Translations under genes and position numbers: made by a program
Source of the DNA: Bacteroidia bacterium
Lineage (GTDB): Bacteria; Bacteroidota; Bacteroidia; AKYH767-A; OLB10
Assembly: GCA_016788165.1 (NCBI GenBank)
Contig: JAEUTH010000019.1
Coordinates: 91,113-155,112 of the forward strand
Direction: 5' to 3'
Length of the DNA: 64,000 nt
In this document: piece after piece, positions 1 through 7,750 of the stretch
Numbering within the stretch: position 1 is the first letter of the stretch
Layout of the letters: each line of letters starts with the position of its first letter
Notes under the pieces: model-generated
What the model was told of the DNA's origin: nothing
Databases searched by the model: none
The model's input: only the letters and a program-made list of their open reading frames with translations

Positions 1-102
1 TACATGGGCTCCTGCTTTTACAAGTGTACGCACCAACTGAGGTGTTTTGTAAGCTGCAATACTTCCGGTAACTGCAAGAATAATTTTTTTATCCTTTAAC
101 AT
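1..102 (-). CDS. coaBC: Phosphopantothenoylcysteine decarboxylase/synthase CoaBC, N-terminal fragment
   Basis: Partial gene leaving the left edge; only the first 34 codons are present, starting at the ATG complementary to 100-102. The translation begins MLKDKKIILAVTGSIAAYK, the typical start of the CoaC flavoprotein half of CoaBC: a beta strand followed by the TGSIAAYK FMN-binding turn. The full enzyme makes 4'-phosphopantetheine from phosphopantothenate and cysteine in coenzyme A synthesis. It lies downstream of rpoZ on the same strand, an order common in Bacteroidota. Other HFCD flavoproteins start similarly, but the context favours CoaBC. Confidence 0.85.
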   Translation of the reverse strand, partial: MLKDKKIILAVTGSIAAYKTPQLVRTLVKAGAHV

Positions 103-183
103 CTGTTCTAATTACTGGCATAAATAAAAAATCGAAACCCATCACTGCGATGAATTTCGATTTATTTAAAACTTTAAATATTG

Positions 184-501
184 TTAATCAATTTTGCCTG
201 GGTTTCGTGCATACACCTTACCTTCAACATATTCTTTTAATGCAACTAAGGTAGGCTTAGGCATTCTTTCGAAATGCCGCGAAATCTCAATTTGCTCCCG
301 GTTTTCAAACACTTCTTCTAAGCTATCGCTGCTTACTTGAAATTCAACTAACTTTTCAGTTAGTTCTTCTTTAATGTTTGAGGCTATTTGATTACTTCGT
401 TTGGCAATTATTACCAACGACTCGTATAAATTTCCGGTTTCGTCAATGTATTCGTTCAAGTTGCGTGTTACAATTGAGTTTTCTTTTGAATTGTTTTGCA
501 T
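184..501 (-). CDS. rpoZ: RNA polymerase omega subunit (Rpb6/RpoZ family)
   Basis: A 105-residue protein with features of the Bacteroidota omega subunit: a short acidic/Asn-rich start, then the Rpb6-like core NLYESLVIIAKRSNQIA at about residues 24-40, where the R-SNQIA stretch is the conserved omega signature, followed by a helical tail. Omega binds the beta-prime subunit and helps RNA polymerase assembly. The gene sits 9 bp after bamD and about 80 bp before coaBC on the same strand, the usual Bacteroidota order, which strongly supports the call. The Bacteroidota form is divergent from E. coli RpoZ, so recognition rests partly on context. Confidence 0.85.
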   Translation of the reverse strand: MQNNSKENSIVTRNLNEYIDETGNLYESLVIIAKRSNQIASNIKEELTEKLVEFQVSSDSLEEVFENREQIEISRHFERMPKPTLVALKEYVEGKVYARNPGKID

Positions 502-510
502 GCTTACTAT

Positions 511-1332
511 TTAATTTGTGGCATTTGCCGATTTGGTTAATGATTCTGATTCGCGTTTTGCATCCGCTTCGATACTATTGGCCTGTTTTAAATACTTACT
601 TTCCGGAAATGCTTCCAATAGGGCAGTATGTGCTTCAGTAACTGATTTATACCTTTCAGGTTTTTTAGTGTCAATGCTTTTGCGGGCGTAAAGATAATAA
701 GATTTTAGAATAAGGTACATAGCTTCTTCTTTATAAGCAGTACCGGGATAATCGCGAATTAAGTTGTTTAATGCTGATGCCGATGCTTTGTAGTCGTCAG
801 AATAGTAAAATGTTTTTGCATTATTAAAGGCCTTAGTCTCAATTTTAGCTCTTAAAACATCCATAAGTTTATTACATGTTTCAACCTTATCGCTTTGCGG
901 ATAATGATTAATAAATAATTGAAATTGTTCAATAGCTTGTTCAGAGTTTTGCTGGTCTAAACTATACACAGGCGAATCTAAATAAGAACAATAGGCTGAT
1001 AAATAAGCACACTCTTCGGCATGTTTACTAACCGGAAATGTTTTAACAAAATTTTCGAAATGATAGGCAGCCGATATGTAATCCTGAAGGCCGTAGTGCG
1101 ATTGAGCGTAATAATAATATACGTTTTCGCCTCGAGTTGTACCTCTAAAAATCACAATCATTTCTTCTAACAATTGCAGCGAGCGGTAATAGTCTTTCTT
1201 TTCATAATACTTTATTGCAGCGGCATACTTTTCATCATAATTGGAGCTTTTTAGTAATTGCTGATATTTACTGCATGAGGCTAACGCAAATACAGCTATC
1301 AAGCATAAAAAATAATTTAAGGCTTTAAACAT
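511..1332 (-). CDS. bamD: Outer membrane assembly lipoprotein BamD
   Basis: A 273-residue lipoprotein. The N-terminus is a short hydrophobic signal ending in a lipobox (ALASC, Cys at about residue 20), so it should be lipid-anchored. The rest is helical tetratricopeptide-like repeats (AAAIKYYEKKDYYRSLQLLEE, YYYAQSHYGLQDYISAAYHFE and others), as in BamD, the periplasmic partner of BamA in outer-membrane beta-barrel insertion. Length fits the family. It leads the bamD-rpoZ-coaBC group. A promoter -7 element (TACATTCG, 1337-1344 on the minus strand) lies only 4 bases before the ATG, so the mRNA probably has almost no leader. Confidence 0.9.
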   Translation of the reverse strand: MFKALNYFLCLIAVFALASCSKYQQLLKSSNYDEKYAAAIKYYEKKDYYRSLQLLEEMIVIFRGTTRGENVYYYYAQSHYGLQDYISAAYHFENFVKTFPVSKHAEECAYLSAYCSYLDSPVYSLDQQNSEQAIEQFQLFINHYPQSDKVETCNKLMDVLRAKIETKAFNNAKTFYYSDDYKASASALNNLIRDYPGTAYKEEAMYLILKSYYLYARKSIDTKKPERYKSVTEAHTALLEAFPESKYLKQANSIEADAKRESESLTKSANATN

Positions 1333-1336
1333 GGTG

Positions 1337-1344
1337 CGAATGTA
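1337..1344 (-). promoter_or_regulatory. bamD promoter -7 element, nearly leaderless
   Basis: TACATTCG on the minus strand is one base from the Bacteroidota consensus TAnnTTTG. It sits 4 bases from the bamD start codon. I see no TTTG at the proper distance upstream, so the -33 half is weak or absent. The transcript start would fall at or next to the ATG. Confidence 0.4.
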
Positions 1345-1472
1345 TTATTTGCAAATAGTTTGCCTATGCATTGTGTACAGGTTAACCATATTTTTATGCA
1401 TGTGCTTATAAAGTAAGTGTTGTATTACTTGATTTATTTTAATTTTTTCGCGCTCGAATCATCAAGTAACGA

Positions 1473-1504
1473 TTTGGAATGCACTTTGGTGTATTGTACA
1501 TTTA
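1473..1504 (+). promoter_or_regulatory. Promoter for tRNA-Arg (TTTG-N20-TACATTTA)
   Basis: The -33 element TTTG is at 1473-1476 and the -7 element TACATTTA at 1497-1504, with a 20-base spacer. This is a near-perfect fit to the primary sigma promoter of Bacteroidota. The tRNA begins 13 bases further on. Confidence 0.6.
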
Positions 1505-1516
1505 AAATTTTAAAAC

Positions 1517-1590
1517 GGTCCTATAGCTCAACAGGATAGAGCAACAGTTTTCTAAACTGTAGGTTCTAGGTTCGATTCCTAGTGGGACTG
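1517..1590 (+). tRNA. tRNA-Arg (anticodon TCT)
   Basis: A complete cloverleaf can be drawn. Acceptor strand 1517-1523 pairs with 1583-1589, the D stem GCTC/GAGC is present, the anticodon stem ACAGT/ACTGT encloses loop TTTCTAA with anticodon TCT at 1551-1553, and T stem CTAGG/CCTAG encloses TTCGATT. The discriminator is G at 1590. CCA is not encoded. It reads AGA codons. A T run follows, a plausible simple terminator. Confidence 0.95.
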
Positions 1591-1648
1591 CTTTTTTACC
1601 TTGAAGTTTTGAATTTTTTTTAAAACCACTCCATTTGATTTTTAATCC

Positions 1649-2854
1649 ATGTCGAACACTGAAAACAGTCTGCTTTTAGGAATTGCACAAAAATTTGGCA
1701 CACCGGTATATGTATATGATGGCAATGTGATTTTGAATCAATATGAAAAAATTACCAATGCATTTGCATCGTGCAAAACCAAAATTAAATACGCATGTAA
1801 AGCTTTAAACAACCAACATATTTTAAAACTATTGCAGCAGGCCGGCTGTGGCTTAGATGTGGTTTCGATAGAAGAGGCACAGTTAGGTATAAAAGCCGGA
1901 TTTGCGCCCGATGAAATACTTTTTACACCAAACTGTGTTTCGTTTAATGAGATAAAACAAGGTGTTGATTTGGGTTTAGTAATCAATATTGACAACCTAT
2001 CTATGCTTCAGCAATTTGGGCATACTTACGGTGCTACTGTTCCATGTTGCATTCGTATTAATCCGCATATTGCCGCTGGTGGCAACATTCATATACAAAC
2101 AGGCCATATCGATAGTAAATTCGGCATTTCCATTCATCAGCTACGGCATGTGATACGGATTATAGAGGCAGAAAACATCCATATAAGTGGCTTGCATATG
2201 CATACAGGTTCCGACATTTTAGATGCAGAGGTGTTTTTACAAGGGGCTGAATTATTGTTTGAATGCGCAACCGCTTTTAAAAAGCTTAGTTTTATAGACT
2301 TTGGCAGCGGTTTTAAAGTTCCGTACAAGCCTGATGATGTAAGTACAGATATTGACCAACTTGCAAGTGCTTTAACTTCAAGGTTTAAAGAGTTTTGTAA
2401 GCAATATGGTAGTGAATTAGAAATTTGGTTTGAGCCGGGCAAATTTTTAGTAAGTGAATGTGGCAATTTACTTGTTAGTGTTAATGTTCTCAAACAAACA
2501 ACTTCAACCGTTTTTGTTGGAGTTAACTCCGGTCAAAATCACTTAATACGACCTATGTTTTATGATGCTTACCACCATATAACCAATGTAAGCAACCCCA
2601 CCGGAAAGCCACGTTTATATAGTGTTGTGGGTTATATTTGCGAAACCGATACTTTTGGCTGGGATAGAAAAATTGCCGAAGTACATGAAGGTGATATATT
2701 AGCAATAGCAAATGCCGGAGCCTACGGTTACGCTATGTCAAATAATTATAATGCCCGTTTGCGCCCGCCTGAAGTTTTAATTTTAAACGGCAAAACAACC
2801 CTGATTAGAAGGCGCGAAACTTTAGATGATTTATTAGCAACACAAATCAGCTAA
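1649..2854 (+). CDS. lysA: Diaminopimelate decarboxylase
   Basis: A 401-residue fold-III PLP decarboxylase that converts meso-diaminopimelate to L-lysine and CO2, the last step of lysine synthesis. Visible motifs: the PLP lysine in YACKALNN (K51), HMHTGSD around residue 190, the glycine-rich GSGFKVPY phosphate-binding loop near 219, EPGKFLVSECG near 263, and the active-site CETDTFGWDR near 331 that donates the substrate-binding Cys of the dimer partner. Length is usual for the family. It stands alone between the tRNA and a T9SS protein. Related ornithine/carboxynorspermidine decarboxylases lack this exact CETDxF pattern. Confidence 0.93.
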   Translation: MSNTENSLLLGIAQKFGTPVYVYDGNVILNQYEKITNAFASCKTKIKYACKALNNQHILKLLQQAGCGLDVVSIEEAQLGIKAGFAPDEILFTPNCVSFNEIKQGVDLGLVINIDNLSMLQQFGHTYGATVPCCIRINPHIAAGGNIHIQTGHIDSKFGISIHQLRHVIRIIEAENIHISGLHMHTGSDILDAEVFLQGAELLFECATAFKKLSFIDFGSGFKVPYKPDDVSTDIDQLASALTSRFKEFCKQYGSELEIWFEPGKFLVSECGNLLVSVNVLKQTTSTVFVGVNSGQNHLIRPMFYDAYHHITNVSNPTGKPRLYSVVGYICETDTFGWDRKIAEVHEGDILAIANAGAYGYAMSNNYNARLRPPEVLILNGKTTLIRRRETLDDLLATQIS

Positions 2855-3111
2855 TCTTTTCCTCCGTTTAAAAAAAACTAAAAAATTTCTGAAAACGTTA
2901 CGCTCCTACTTATTGTAGTTAATACACTAAGTATTAAGTATTTACGGATAAATCCATTAATTCTAATCGGGTTTTCAATAGGTTGTAGTTAATAAATTTC
3001 AAAAAAAAAATAAGGCCAACGTAACTTTAGCCACCATTTATTGTATTTTCACCCACGATTTTTGGCGTTTCGCCCAAATATGTGTTTGCATCCCCCAACA
3101 AACTAAAAATA

Positions 3112-6100
3112 ATGATCGTGAAATTTACTTTTGTTTACAGACAACTATTCCTCTTCTTATTTATCCTGATTTTTAAATCGAACACCAATGCACAGGTAAC
3201 GCTTCCCAGCGGATTTAGCGATAAATTGGTTGCCAATGGTTTTAACCAGATTCAGGGTTTTGTACAAGACAGCATCGGACGCTATTACACATGGGAACGC
3301 GGAGGCAGGGTAATTATATTAGATACCAACCTTACTAAACTTCCTACATTAATTGATATAAAAGAAGAAGTAGGGTCTTGGGGCGATCACGGATTGAATG
3401 CTATCGCATTAGATCCGGCATTTGAAAGTAATGGCTATATCTATTTGTTTTATACGGTTGACCGTCATCACCTGATGAATTTTGGTACGGCTAATTACAA
3501 TGCAAACACCAATCAATATTATGAAGCAACTATTGCGCGGTTAACACGCTATACGTGTGACGAGGCAACCAACTACACTTCAATTATACCTAACAGCCGT
3601 TTGGTTTTAATTGGTAGCAATGTTACTAATGGCATACCTGTGCTTGCTTCTAATCACAGCGGTGGTGGGCTTGCTTTTGGCAGTGATGGCTCGTTGTTAG
3701 TTGCAACCGGTGATGCAGCCGTAAACGGTGGCGATACGGGTAGCTTTGTGGGCACTTATTGGCAACAGGCAATTGCCGATTCAATTTTAAAACCCACTAA
3801 TAATGTGGGAGCCTACCGATCTCAAATTGTGCAAAGCTTAAATGGAAAAATTTTAAGAATCAACCCAGCCAATGGCAACGGATATCAAAGCAATCCATTT
3901 TATAATCCGAACAGACCGCAATCGGCCATATCGCTTGTCTATGCTTTAGGTTTTAGAAATCCATTCAGAATAAGTGTTAAGAAAGGTACAGGGAGTACAG
4001 ATGTTACTGCCGGTGATCCGGGCATAATTTATATTGGCGATGTAGGCGCAACTAAATATGAAGAGCTAAATGTATGTGACGCTAGTGGTCAAAATTTTGG
4101 ATGGCCATTATATGAAGGCTTTAGTACAACAACTGAATTTTATGGTAAAAACCACACCAACCTTTATGCGGCTAATCCACTGTATGGGCAAGGTTGCAAC
4201 CAACCATATTTTACATACATGGAGTTATTAAAGCAACCAATTATAACTGGTTTACCTATTTTTAAAAACACCTGCGATACCAATATTTCCATCCCAGCCG
4301 AATTATGTTTCACACATAAGCGCCCCTTATTCGATTACAAGCACACCGGCAATATAACACGTACGGAAACATATATTGGTAATGAGGCCGCTGAAATTTC
4401 GATTAGTGATGTGCAAGCTCCCATTACAGGTAATGTGTTTAGTGGTTATTGTATAATTGGTGGCAATTGGTCCTATAGTAATAAACTACCTGTTGCTTAT
4501 CAAAACAATTACTTCTTTGCTGATTATAGTGATAATTGGATAAAACGCATTACATTCAATGGTAATAATGCTGTTGAGATTTTACCATTTGCTTCAAATA
4601 TACCAACAACCGTTTTTATTACAGAAGGTAAAAGTGGTTGTTTGGAATATATTAATTACACATCAGAAATCCGTAAAATTTGTTACGACAGCGTTGTAAA
4701 CAATCCACCTGTTGCCAAGATAACTGCAAGCAACAATTATGGCATTTCAGGAACTTCGATAAACTTTAATGGATTGGCTTGTACCGATTTTGAAAATGAC
4801 TCTTTAATTTATAATTGGAATTTTGGAGATGGTTCTCAGGCAACTGGCCTCCACGTTTCTCATGTTTTTACAGGCAGTGGCGTTACTAATTATTGGTCAA
4901 AGTTAACTGTTACCGATATAGCAAATAATAGCAGTGTTGATTCTGTTTTAGTTTCAATTAATAATACACCACCAGTGGTAAATATAACCTCAATACCATT
5001 AGGCACAACCTTTTCGGCAATACAAATAACTCCTTTAAATTTAGTAGCAACCGTTACTGATGCAGAACATAACAACCAGCAACTCCACTATGAATGGGAA
5101 ACCATTTTAGCACATAATTTTCATCAACACCCTAACCTACCCGATACCGATCACATCACCACCACTACACTATTACCCGTTGGCTGCGATGGTGATGTTT
5201 ACTACTACATCATCAGACTTACCGTTACAGATGATGGTGGGTTATTTACCCAAACGGAACAAATAATTAATGAAATTTGTGGCAATCCAATTGCAAATTT
5301 TTCGGCAACCAAAACTACAGCCTGTGTAAACGAAACGATTTCATTCATTAACCAAAGTACAAACAGCGTGGTATCTAATGAGTGGACTTTTACAGGTGGC
5401 ACACCTAACACATCTACGCTTGCAAACCCAACCATAGCATATAACACTCCGGGCACTTACGAAGTTAAACTTAAAGTAACCAATCCCAATGGCAACGATT
5501 CAATAGTTAAAACCGGTTACATAACTATTAAAAGTTTACCAACGGCAAATATTAGTGCTAGTGGGAACACCACATTTTGCGAATTTGGAAGTGTTACGTT
5601 AACTTCCCCACACATAAATACCAATCAATATCAATGGTTAAAAGGCACCAAAGAATTAGCAGGCAAAACTGCGCATAATATTATAGTTAACACATCGGGT
5701 AATTACAAGTTAAAGATTACTGATAACTATGGTTGTGTTGGATATAGTAACAGTATTAAAACAAAGCTATCGCCTGAGTTTGAGATTACAACTACAGGTT
5801 CGCTTCAAATTTGTAATAACTCCTACTTTACTTTATCAGCCACTAACAATAGTAACTTTACATATAAATGGAAAAAATCAGGAACTAATTTACCAGGCGA
5901 AATAAATCACAATTTTACAACTAACATACCCGGTGCATATACAGTACGTGTAGCAGATAATATGACTGGTTGTACAAAATTAAGTTCGGTATATAATGCT
6001 GTAAATAATTGTAACAGAGTTGTTGACGAAAACATTCAATTAACTTTGAATAACATTATTGTTTACCCCATTCCGGTTTTGAATCAGTTAAATATTGATT

Positions 6101-6303
6101 ATACTTTGAATTTTGAAGGCGATGTTGATCTGTTGGTTTATGACATAAATGGCAAATTGGTTTCAGAAAAAAATAACATAAATATTTTACCAAATAACTA
6201 TCAGCAATCAATTAATTTTTCTACATTTACAGCAGGAATTTATAACATTAAAATCCTTTATAACAAAGCAGAAATTAAGTCAATAAAAGTTTTAAAAAGA
6301 TAA
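3112..6303 (+). CDS. Secreted PQQ-type sugar dehydrogenase with PKD domains and T9SS sorting tail
   Basis: About 1063 residues. A signal peptide (hydrophobic LFLFLFILIF, then SNTNAQ) supports the ATG at 3112 over the upstream GTG at 3082. Residues about 20-480 resemble the soluble glucose/sorbosone dehydrogenase beta-propeller (blocks GDHGLNAIALDP, YLFYTVDRHH, NGKILRINPANGNG, YALGFRNPFR, NFGWPLYEGF), which oxidises sugars with PQQ. PKD/Ig-like modules follow (WNFGDGSQATG; WTFTGGTPNTS). The last about 80 residues form a type A T9SS C-terminal sorting domain (YPIPVLNQL ... GIYNIKILYN), so the protein is probably exported across the outer membrane and anchored or released. The substrate is unknown. 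It is a close paralogue of the gene at 26827-30006, and no PQQ synthesis genes are in the window. Confidence 0.85.
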   Translation: MIVKFTFVYRQLFLFLFILIFKSNTNAQVTLPSGFSDKLVANGFNQIQGFVQDSIGRYYTWERGGRVIILDTNLTKLPTLIDIKEEVGSWGDHGLNAIALDPAFESNGYIYLFYTVDRHHLMNFGTANYNANTNQYYEATIARLTRYTCDEATNYTSIIPNSRLVLIGSNVTNGIPVLASNHSGGGLAFGSDGSLLVATGDAAVNGGDTGSFVGTYWQQAIADSILKPTNNVGAYRSQIVQSLNGKILRINPANGNGYQSNPFYNPNRPQSAISLVYALGFRNPFRISVKKGTGSTDVTAGDPGIIYIGDVGATKYEELNVCDASGQNFGWPLYEGFSTTTEFYGKNHTNLYAANPLYGQGCNQPYFTYMELLKQPIITGLPIFKNTCDTNISIPAELCFTHKRPLFDYKHTGNITRTETYIGNEAAEISISDVQAPITGNVFSGYCIIGGNWSYSNKLPVAYQNNYFFADYSDNWIKRITFNGNNAVEILPFASNIPTTVFITEGKSGCLEYINYTSEIRKICYDSVVNNPPVAKITASNNYGISGTSINFNGLACTDFENDSLIYNWNFGDGSQATGLHVSHVFTGSGVTNYWSKLTVTDIANNSSVDSVLVSINNTPPVVNITSIPLGTTFSAIQITPLNLVATVTDAEHNNQQLHYEWETILAHNFHQHPNLPDTDHITTTTLLPVGCDGDVYYYIIRLTVTDDGGLFTQTEQIINEICGNPIANFSATKTTACVNETISFINQSTNSVVSNEWTFTGGTPNTSTLANPTIAYNTPGTYEVKLKVTNPNGNDSIVKTGYITIKSLPTANISASGNTTFCEFGSVTLTSPHINTNQYQWLKGTKELAGKTAHNIIVNTSGNYKLKITDNYGCVGYSNSIKTKLSPEFEITTTGSLQICNNSYFTLSATNNSNFTYKWKKSGTNLPGEINHNFTTNIPGAYTVRVADNMTGCTKLSSVYNAVNNCNRVVDENIQLTLNNIIVYPIPVLNQLNIDYTLNFEGDVDLLVYDINGKLVSEKNNINILPNNYQQSINFSTFTAGIYNIKILYNKAEIKSIKVLKR

Positions 6304-6332
6304 GTTTTTTTTAGGTTAGTAATGGTTAGTTT

Positions 6333-6370
6333 AGGTCTGAGGAGTGGTTACCTCAGACCTCTTTTTTTTT
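6333..6370 (+). terminator. Rho-independent terminator after the PQQ-type gene
   Basis: Perfect 10-bp stem AGGTCTGAGG / CCTCAGACCT (6333-6342, 6351-6360) with an 8-base loop, followed by a run of about nine T. It ends transcription of the upstream plus-strand gene. Confidence 0.9.
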
Positions 6371-6453
6371 GTAAACACTTATAGGTAATCTTTTGGTTAC
6401 AAGTCATTTTTTAGATGTACCATTCAATACCATTTGCTTCAAATAAAATACGA

Positions 6454-7065
6454 TTACTTAATGCACACCGACAATAATTTCCTGTCCATCAAATATCCTT
6501 CAAGTACATCACCAATTTGCACCGGACCCACTCCGGCTGGCGTACCTGTAAAAATTAAATCCCCTTTTTTAAGTGTGTAAAATTTTGATACATAAGCAAT
6601 TATGGTATCAACATCAAAAAGCATCATGGATGTGTGCCCATGCTGCACTAGCATACTATTTTTAAGTAACCTAAATTCCAAATTGTTTAATGCAGGCAAT
6701 TGCGATTTTGAAACAAAGCTTCCAACAATAGCCGAACCATCAAAACCTTTTGATATTTCCCATGGGAGCCCTTTCGACTTTAACTCAGCTTGCAAGTCGC
6801 GTGCGGTAAAGTCAATGCCAACAGTTACTTCATCATAATAAGTGTTTGCAAATTTTGGTGCTATATTTTTTCCAACACGGTTAATTTTAATCACCACTTC
6901 AATTTCATGATGAACATCATTACTAAAACCCGGATAAAAAAATGGCATATCCTTTTGAGGAATAGCTGTATCAGGTTTTAAAAAAACAACCGGTTCTGAA
7001 TTTTGCTGATTGCCTAACTCTTTTACATGCTCAGCATAGTTGCGGCCAACACAAATAATTTTCAT
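6454..7065 (-). CDS. Fumarylacetoacetate hydrolase (FAH) family protein
   Basis: 203 residues from the ATG at 7063-7065 (MKIICVGRNYAEHVKELGN). The frame is open upstream, but an earlier start would run into the hupE-like gene and lacks homology. Family signatures: VGRNY at the start, FLKPDTAI, the metal-binding HHEIEVVIKI (HxE...E), GIDFTARDLQ with the conserved Asp, and GDLIFTGTPAGVGP near the end. Such short FAHD-type proteins include acylpyruvases and oxaloacetate decarboxylases that cleave or decarboxylate 2,4-dioxo acids with Mg. The exact substrate cannot be told from sequence. It follows the HupE-like gene by 59 bp on the same strand. Confidence 0.88.
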   Translation of the reverse strand: MKIICVGRNYAEHVKELGNQQNSEPVVFLKPDTAIPQKDMPFFYPGFSNDVHHEIEVVIKINRVGKNIAPKFANTYYDEVTVGIDFTARDLQAELKSKGLPWEISKGFDGSAIVGSFVSKSQLPALNNLEFRLLKNSMLVQHGHTSMMLFDVDTIIAYVSKFYTLKKGDLIFTGTPAGVGPVQIGDVLEGYLMDRKLLSVCIK

Positions 7066-7124
7066 TTGATTAAACTTATAAATAACATCTGTAAAATTAA
7101 GCGCAATTGAGTTGTTGTTTAAAT

Positions 7125-7682
7125 TTAAACCCTTTGCATTATAAACACACATGATACAATTAAAACACACCACGAAATCAACTTACTTTTTTGCTTTGTT
7201 GACATGCCCGTATATTTACTTAAATAAAACAGCACTGAAAGTATTGGTATAAGTACCACTATCTGACCGCACTCAACACCTAAGTTAAAAGGCAATAAAG
7301 TTTCGAAATAGTTAATATCAATATGATTAAACATGGTTGTAAGTGTTGCACTAAAACCCAAGCCATGTATAAAGCCAAAACACAAAGCTGTTAGCACACT
7401 TACCCAAAGTATCTTTTTACTTATTAGGTTTTCTATACAAGTAGCAGCTATTGTAATTGCAATTAACACTTCAACTAAATTACTATGCAAATAAAACAAA
7501 CCAGCTACCGATACAAATAACGCCAAGGTATGGGCTACTGTAAATGTTGTAACTAATAATAAAATACTACGCCATTTACTTATATCAAAAGAAACCACAA
7601 GAACCAACAGGTATAAAATATGATCAATTGCTTCCCATGAAACTATGTGATAAAACCCTTCAGTAAAAAATATACGAAACAT
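7125..7682 (-). CDS. HupE/UreJ-type membrane protein
   Basis: 185 residues, mostly membrane-embedded, with about six predicted segments. Recognisable features of the HupE/UreJ_2 family are the N-terminal FxxGFYHIVSWEAIDHILYLLVLV, the central TTFTVAHTLAL (histidine in a membrane helix) and GFIHGLGFSATL (a second histidine pair). Those histidines suggest divalent metal binding. Family members are proposed nickel permeases in hydrogenase and urease clusters, but no nickel enzyme is encoded here, so the metal role is inference. The start at 7682 is the first ATG and gives the expected N-terminus. Confidence 0.82.
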   Translation of the reverse strand: MFRIFFTEGFYHIVSWEAIDHILYLLVLVVSFDISKWRSILLLVTTFTVAHTLALFVSVAGLFYLHSNLVEVLIAITIAATCIENLISKKILWVSVLTALCFGFIHGLGFSATLTTMFNHIDINYFETLLPFNLGVECGQIVVLIPILSVLFYLSKYTGMSTKQKSKLISWCVLIVSCVFIMQRV

Positions 7683-7700
7683 AATACTGTTTTTAATACA

Positions 7701-7733
7701 TAAAAAAAGCCTGCAAATATGCAGGCTTTTTAA
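7701..7733 (-). terminator. Terminator of the large glycosidase-like gene
   Basis: Stem AAAAGCCTGC / GCAGGCTTTT with a short A/T loop, flanked by A and T runs so it could work in both directions. It lies just past the stop of the 1647-codon minus-strand gene. Confidence 0.8.
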
Positions 7734-7750
7734 CCGAACAAAGTAATAAC

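Noticed and set aside
7066..7173. Longer N-terminus for the FAH-family protein
   Set aside because: The extra 36 residues overlap the hupE-like gene and do not resemble the family; the ATG at 7065 gives the canonical VGRNY start.
7125..7682. Hydrogenase or urease locus implied by the HupE-like protein
   Set aside because: No structural or maturation genes for either enzyme occur in the window.
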